A stretch of DNA of 13,238 nt from NCBI GenBank assembly GCA_946612175.1, contig CAMOEO010000044.1, positions 1 through 13,238 on the forward strand, read 5' to 3'. Numbering within the stretch: the first letter of the stretch is position 1; each line of letters starts with the position of its first letter. Below are positions 9,498 to 13,238 of this stretch, in pieces. Below the pieces are notes generated by a model, which was given only the letters and a program-made list of their open reading frames with translations, was not told the origin of the DNA and did not search any database. Made by a program: the position numbers and the translations under genes. This DNA comes from an uncultured Verrucomicrobiota bacterium. GTDB lineage: Bacteria; Verrucomicrobiota; Kiritimatiellia; RFP12; UBA3636.

Positions 9498-9532
9498 CGG
9501 CCGCGTTTCCGACGCCCGGAGGCGCACCCGCC

Positions 9533-10141
9533 ATGCCGAAGACCGACCACCCGCTTTTTCTCGTGCTGACCGCCCCCTCGGGCGCCGGCAAGTCCACCCT
9601 CGTCCGGATGCTCCGCGACGAGTTCCCGTCCGTCGTCTACTCCGTCTCCTGCACCACGCGCGCGCCGCGCGGGGAGGAGCGGGACGGGGTCGCGTACCAC
9701 TTCCTCTCGGACGAGGAGTTCGACCGGCGCGTCGCCGCCGGCGAGTTCCTCGAGCATGCGGTCGTCCACGGCCACCAGTACGGGACGCTCCGGAGCGCCG
9801 TCGAGGGGCCGCTGGCGGAGGGGCGCTGGGTCGTCATGGACATCGACGTGGCGGGTGCGGCGCAGGTGCGGGAGATCGTCGGGCGGATGCCGGCGGATTC
9901 GCCCGTGCGGCGCGGCTTCCTGGACCTCTTCATCGACGTTCCTTCGATGGAGGAGCTGCGGCGTCGGCTGGAGAAGCGCGGCGAGGACGCGCCGGAGGTG
10001 ATCGAGACGCGCCTGCGCAACGCCGAGGGCGAGCGCGCGCGAAAAGGCGAGTTCGCGGCGGTCGTGGTGAACGACGACCTGGCGCGGGCCTACGCCGAGC
10101 TGCGGGCCGCGGCGCTCGCGAAGGCGGGAGGGGAGGCCTAG
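9533..10141 (+). CDS. gmk: Guanylate kinase
   Basis: 202 aa, normal length. It phosphorylates GMP to GDP with ATP in purine nucleotide synthesis. The P-loop is APSGAGKST (14-22). The GMP-binding block is SVSCTTRAPRGEERDGVAYHF (about 37-57), with the conserved S-x-TTR and a slightly unusual RGEERDG in place of the common R-x-GE-x-G. The lid and later motifs DIDVAGAAQVRE (about 103-114) and RLEKRGEDAPEVIETRLRNA (about 145-164) are intact. The start at 9533 has GGAGG (9518-9522) 10 nt upstream. It is the first gene of the rightward operon; coaC starts 2 nt after its stop. The usual next gene, rpoZ (omega subunit), is absent. Confidence 0.97.
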   Translation: MPKTDHPLFLVLTAPSGAGKSTLVRMLRDEFPSVVYSVSCTTRAPRGEERDGVAYHFLSDEEFDRRVAAGEFLEHAVVHGHQYGTLRSAVEGPLAEGRWVVMDIDVAGAAQVREIVGRMPADSPVRRGFLDLFIDVPSMEELRRRLEKRGEDAPEVIETRLRNAEGERARKGEFAAVVVNDDLARAYAELRAAALAKAGGEA

Positions 10142-10143
10142 CG

Positions 10144-10704
10144 ATGGCGCGAGGGTCCTCTCCGCTGCGCGGCCGGAAGATCGCGCTGGGCGTGACCGGG
10201 TCGATCGCCGCGTACAAGGCGTGCGAGCTCGTGCGGCTCTACGTGAAGGCCGGGGCCGAGGTCGCGGTCGTCATGACGAAGGGCGCGCAGCAGTTCGTGG
10301 CGCCGCTGACGTTCCGCACGCTTTCGCGGCGGACGGTGACGACGGACCTCTTCGAGAACCCCGCCACGTGGGTCCCGGGGCACGTGAGCCTCGCGGACTG
10401 GTGCGACGCGCTCGTCGTGGCGCCCTGCACGGCGAACGTCGCGGCGAAGATGGCGCACGGGATCGCGGACGACGCGCTCTCGGCGCTCGCCCTGGCGTGC
10501 CGGAAGCCGAAGCTGGTGGCGCCGGCGATGAACGAGGGGATGCTCGACAACCCCGCCACGCGCGAGAACCTCGCGACTCTGCGCGCGCGCGGCATCGCGG
10601 TGATGGACTGCGGCGAAGGAGAGCTGGCGTGCGGGACGGAGGGACGCGGGCGGATGCCCGAGCCGGACGCGGTGTTCGCGGCGACGGAGGCGCTGCTGCG
10701 ATGA
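10144..10704 (+). CDS. coaC: Stand-alone phosphopantothenoylcysteine decarboxylase (CoaC domain only)
   Basis: 186 aa, a flavoprotein that decarboxylates 4'-phospho-N-pantothenoylcysteine in coenzyme A synthesis. Visible motifs are GVTGSIAAYKA (16-26, FMN site), catalytic His80 in GHVSLADW, the APCTANVAAKMAHGIADD block (93-110), APAMNEGM (127-134, the PxMNxxMW motif with Leu135-type end instead of Trp) and the substrate flap with Cys163 in GELACGTEGRGRMPEP. Most bacteria have this domain fused to CoaB in a protein of about 400 aa; here the gene ends cleanly after the decarboxylase domain. CoaB must be elsewhere if the pathway is complete. A GGAGG at 10132-10136 sits 7 nt before the ATG. The TGA overlaps the ATG of the kinase gene (ATGA). 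The PxMN motif and flap Cys argue against UbiX. Confidence 0.9.
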   Translation: MARGSSPLRGRKIALGVTGSIAAYKACELVRLYVKAGAEVAVVMTKGAQQFVAPLTFRTLSRRTVTTDLFENPATWVPGHVSLADWCDALVVAPCTANVAAKMAHGIADDALSALALACRKPKLVAPAMNEGMLDNPATRENLATLRARGIAVMDCGEGELACGTEGRGRMPEPDAVFAATEALLR

Positions 10705-12074
10705 GCGCCCCGGCCACCGTCCTCGTGCTCGACGCCGCCCAGGCGGGTCCGCAGGCGCAGAAGTTCGTCGCGAGCCCGGACCGACTCGTCGTGGCGACGG
10801 ACTCGCCGGCGCTGGCGCGGCACGCGCTCTCGACGATGGCCGTCACGGTGTGGATCTGCGACCTGTCGGCGCAGGCGGACTTCCGGAACCTCGCCGCGAT
10901 CGGGCGGATGTCGTCGCCGGGGCTGCGCATCCTCTTCACCGGCGCGGCGCTGCTCTCGAAGCGGGCGCACCAGATGCTGCAGGACTGCGGGGTTCCGGGC
11001 GCCTTCGTTCCGAAGCCGTGGAACGGCATCGCGCTGCGCAAGGCGGTGGCGGACCAGATCGCCGCGGCGCAGAAGGCCACGGCGGCGGGCGAGGCGGCGC
11101 CCCCGCAGGCGGCCCCGGCGCCCGGTCCGGGAGGGCGCCCGGTGATCCGCATCGCCGCCGGCGCCACGCTCCGGCACGCGGCGGGGGCGCCCGCGGCGGC
11201 GCCCGCGCCGGCCGTCGCCTTCCAGGGGCCGGACCCGAGCCACTACGAGATCGTCGACGTGATGGGGAAGGGCGGCACCGGGACGGTGTTCCGCGCCCGC
11301 GACCGCTTCCTCGACATCGACGTGGCGCTCAAGATCGTCAACCGCGACCTGATCGAGAAGCCGGACGTGCTGGCGTCGTTCAAGGACGAGGCCCGCATCA
11401 CGATGCAGCTCTCCCACCGGAACATCCTGCGCCTCTACGGATACCAGGTGTACAACGGATGCCACTACCTGGTGATGGAGCTCGTCAACGGAAAGACCCT
11501 TCGCGGCGTGCTCGTCGAACGGGGCGCGCTCTCGACGCCCAGCGCGTGCCAGATCCTGCGCCACTGCGCGGAGGCGCTCGAATACGCCCACATGCACAAC
11601 GTGGTGCACAAGGACGTGAAGCCCGAGAACATCTACCTCACGGACGCCTGCGAGCTGAAGGTGATCGACTTCGGCTCCGCGGTCCTGAACGACGCGCGCG
11701 CGGAGGCGGAGGGCGTGGTCGTCGGCACGCCGGAGTACATGGCGCCGGAGCAGCTGCGCGGCGACCTGGTGGGCCCCGGCGCGGACCAGTACGCGCTCGC
11801 GGTGACGGCCTACCTGATGCTGGTCGGCTGCTTCCCGTATCCGGCGGAGACGACGACGGAGGACCTGCTCCGCGGCGTCCGTCCGGACTTCTCCGCGCTT
11901 CCGCCGGAGCTCGCCGCCGTCTTCGCGCGCGCCACGGCGGAGGAGCCGGCGTTCCGGTATCCGTCGGTGACGACGTTCGTGGACGAGGTCGTCCGCGTCT
12001 GCGGATGCGAGGAGTTCGTCCGCAACCCCTACGCGCCGATCGTCGTCGAGTCCGCCGCCGCGCAGGGCGGCTAG
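10701..12074 (+). CDS. Receiver-like domain fused to a eukaryotic-type Ser/Thr protein kinase
   Basis: 457 aa, no TM segment or signal, so cytoplasmic. Residues 5-122 look like a two-component receiver: VLVLDAA (7-13), candidate phospho-acceptor D54 in VWICDLS, T80 in ILFTG and K105 in VPKPWN. One of the two acidic-pocket residues seems lost (A12 after D11), so Mg2+ binding and phosphorylation are uncertain. An Ala/Pro linker (123-175) follows. The kinase domain (182-435) is complete: G-loop GKGGTG (189-194), K211 in VALKIV, E230, catalytic loop HKDVKPEN (303-310, HKD in place of HRD), DFG (323-325), GTPEYMAPE (342-350). It should be active. It lacks PASTA or other sensor domains. Translational coupling to coaC (ATGA overlap) and placement before priA suggest a link to replication or metabolic state; substrate unknown. 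Confidence 0.88.
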   Translation: MSAPATVLVLDAAQAGPQAQKFVASPDRLVVATDSPALARHALSTMAVTVWICDLSAQADFRNLAAIGRMSSPGLRILFTGAALLSKRAHQMLQDCGVPGAFVPKPWNGIALRKAVADQIAAAQKATAAGEAAPPQAAPAPGPGGRPVIRIAAGATLRHAAGAPAAAPAPAVAFQGPDPSHYEIVDVMGKGGTGTVFRARDRFLDIDVALKIVNRDLIEKPDVLASFKDEARITMQLSHRNILRLYGYQVYNGCHYLVMELVNGKTLRGVLVERGALSTPSACQILRHCAEALEYAHMHNVVHKDVKPENIYLTDACELKVIDFGSAVLNDARAEAEGVVVGTPEYMAPEQLRGDLVGPGADQYALAVTAYLMLVGCFPYPAETTTEDLLRGVRPDFSALPPELAAVFARATAEEPAFRYPSVTTFVDEVVRVCGCEEFVRNPYAPIVVESAAAQGG

Positions 12075-12107
12075 CGCCCGGCGCGGCGGGGAGAAGGGAG
12101 CCGGCCG

Positions 12108-13238
12108 ATGCTCGTGGCGCAGGTGGCGACGGACGTCGCGGCGGGAAAGGCGTTCGACTACGAGGTGCCGCCGGCGCTGGCGGGGGCGGTGGTCCCCGGC
12201 GCCGTGGTGCGGGTGCCGTTCGGCCGGCGCGTGCTGGAGGGGCTCGTGCTCGCGGTCTCCGACCGCACGGACTTCCCGGGCGCGCTGCGCCCGGTGCTCG
12301 GCGCGGGGGGCGGCCCGCCGCCGCTCACCCCCGCGCTGCTGGAGCTGGCGCGGTGGATGGCGGCGTACTACCTGGCGCCGATCGAGCTGTGCCTGCGCAC
12401 GATGCTTCCGCCCGCGGTGCGCGACGGCGCCGACGGCGACGGCTTCGCGCGGGTGCGGGTGGTGCGCGCCGTGCGCCGCGACGGCGGCGCGGGCGGGCGC
12501 CGGGAGACGGCGGGGACCGAGGGGACGGCGGGGACCGAGGGGACGGCGGGGACAACGGGGACCGAGGGCAGGCCGGAGCAGGGGACCTTCGACTTCTCGG
12601 GGAAGCGGAAGGCCGCGGAGCGGAAGGCGCGGGCGCCGCGGGCGGAGCCGACGGCGCGGCAGCGCGAGATCCTCGAGCGGCTCGGCGACGGGGAGGAGAT
12701 CCTTGCGGGCTTCTGCCGGACCTGGAGGATCGCGCCGGAGACGATCCGGCGCATGGCGGAGGACGGACTCGTCGTCGTGGAGGACCGGGTCCGGCGGCGC
12801 GACCCGCTGGCGGGCCGGCGCATCCTCCCGAGCGCGCCGCTTCCGCTCACGGACGAGCAGACGGCGGCGCTCGCGCTCGTGCGCGAGGCGATCGACGCGC
12901 CGCCGGACGGCCCCGCGCCGCGGCCGGTGCTGCTCCACGGCGTGACGGCGAGCGGGAAGACCGAGGTCTTCCTGCAGGCCATCGCGGCGGTGCTCGAAAG
13001 GGGGCGCGGGGCGATCGTGCTCGTGCCGGAGATCGCGCTCACGCCGCAGACGATCCGGCGGTTCGTGGCACGGTTCGGCGCGGTGGTCGCGGTGCTGCAC
13101 AGCCGGCTCGGCGCCGGCGAGCGGCACGACGAGTGGCACCGCATCCGCTCGGGCGAGGCGCGGGTGGTCGTCGGGCCGCGCTCGGCGCTCTTCGCGCCGG
13201 TGGAGCGGCTCGGGCTGATCGTGGTCGACGAGGAGCAC
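12108..13238 (+). CDS. priA: Primosomal helicase PriA (N-terminal 377 aa, cut by window edge)
   Basis: The superfamily-2 helicase that reloads the replisome at stalled forks. Residues 1-105 form the 3'-end DNA-binding domain (QVATDVAAGKAFDYEVP, PGAVVRVPFGRRVLEGLV). A low-complexity insert (about 123-180, TAGTEG repeats, then basic) precedes the winged-helix region (182-235). The helicase part shows LTDEQ (247-251), Walker A GVTASGKT (278-285, Ala where Gly is usual), LVPEIALTPQ (305-314), LHSRLGAGER (330-339) and the DEEH box (374-377), at which the window ends. Helicase lobe 2 and the zinc-binding region lie outside. The ATG at 12108 has GGGAG (12096-12100) 7 nt upstream and follows the kinase stop by 33 nt, so it is part of the gmk operon. 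Confidence 0.95.
   Translation, partial: MLVAQVATDVAAGKAFDYEVPPALAGAVVPGAVVRVPFGRRVLEGLVLAVSDRTDFPGALRPVLGAGGGPPPLTPALLELARWMAAYYLAPIELCLRTMLPPAVRDGADGDGFARVRVVRAVRRDGGAGGRRETAGTEGTAGTEGTAGTTGTEGRPEQGTFDFSGKRKAAERKARAPRAEPTARQREILERLGDGEEILAGFCRTWRIAPETIRRMAEDGLVVVEDRVRRRDPLAGRRILPSAPLPLTDEQTAALALVREAIDAPPDGPAPRPVLLHGVTASGKTEVFLQAIAAVLERGRGAIVLVPEIALTPQTIRRFVARFGAVVAVLHSRLGAGERHDEWHRIRSGEARVVVGPRSALFAPVERLGLIVVDEEH
12506..12568. repeat. 18-bp tandem repeat inside priA
   Basis: Two identical 18-bp units (12506-12523 and 12524-12541; each GACGGCGGGG then ACCGAGGG) and a third, variant unit with a 9-bp insertion ending near 12568. They encode TAGTEG repeats between the DNA-binding and winged-helix domains. 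The unit is a whole number of codons, so copy number can change without loss of frame. Confidence 0.85.

Noticed and set aside
10144..10704. UbiX-type flavin prenyltransferase
   Set aside because: The PAMNxxM motif, His80 and the ACG flap with GRMPEP are those of phosphopantothenoylcysteine decarboxylase.
10239..13238. Minus-strand open frame of 999 codons opposite coaC, the kinase gene and priA
   Set aside because: Arg/Pro/His-rich shadow of three clear plus-strand genes. No motif or start signal supports it.

Overview
The window is G+C-rich bacterial DNA, mostly housekeeping genes with a little accessory content. It suggests a free-living or gut-associated member of the PVC superphylum, perhaps Kiritimatiellota or Verrucomicrobiota. 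That guess rests on the base composition, an arabinogalactan-type GH43 glycosidase, a uronate-pathway SDR, a cytoplasmic eukaryotic-like Ser/Thr kinase and short palindromic repeats. It is inference; no rRNA or other decisive marker is present.

Left block, all on the minus strand and read from right to left. A TPR protein (7882-9309) overlaps by ATGA a LysM lipoprotein (7199-7885). Then come a 9-bp tandem array (7102-7164) and a D-mannonate oxidoreductase-like SDR (6235-7092) closed by a clear intrinsic terminator (6174-6211). Next is a cluster of GGGGACAGACCCC hairpin repeats (6016-6158), an alternating purine/pyrimidine tract and a strong gyrA promoter (5956-5984). gyrA (3007-5919) is followed by a two-TM small protein (2647-2994) and a GH43 glycosidase (1540-2604), closely spaced enough to be one transcript. 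After a 26-bp palindrome and its own promoter comes a CNNM/CorC-type membrane protein (1-1369), cut by the left edge.

Right block, plus strand. From a promoter at 9468-9497 runs a tight operon: gmk (9533-10141), a stand-alone coaC (10144-10704), a receiver-Ser/Thr kinase fusion (10701-12074) and priA (12108 to the right edge, cut at the DEEH box). This resembles the widespread gmk-rpoZ-coaBC-priA cluster, but rpoZ and the CoaB half are missing and a kinase sits in the gap. The two blocks diverge from 9310-9532.

The most unusual element is a 30-bp palindromic repeat with four copies in and around gyrA. Three copies have perfect 8-bp stems whose sequences differ by compensatory changes, while the loop and a 3' TCAGGACT tail are conserved. 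Three of the four copies lie in frame inside gyrA, in both orientations, and the fourth supplies the stop codon of the next gene. This recalls the in-frame palindromic elements of Rickettsia, but I do not recognise the family. The receiver-kinase fusion in the gmk-priA operon is the second main point of interest.
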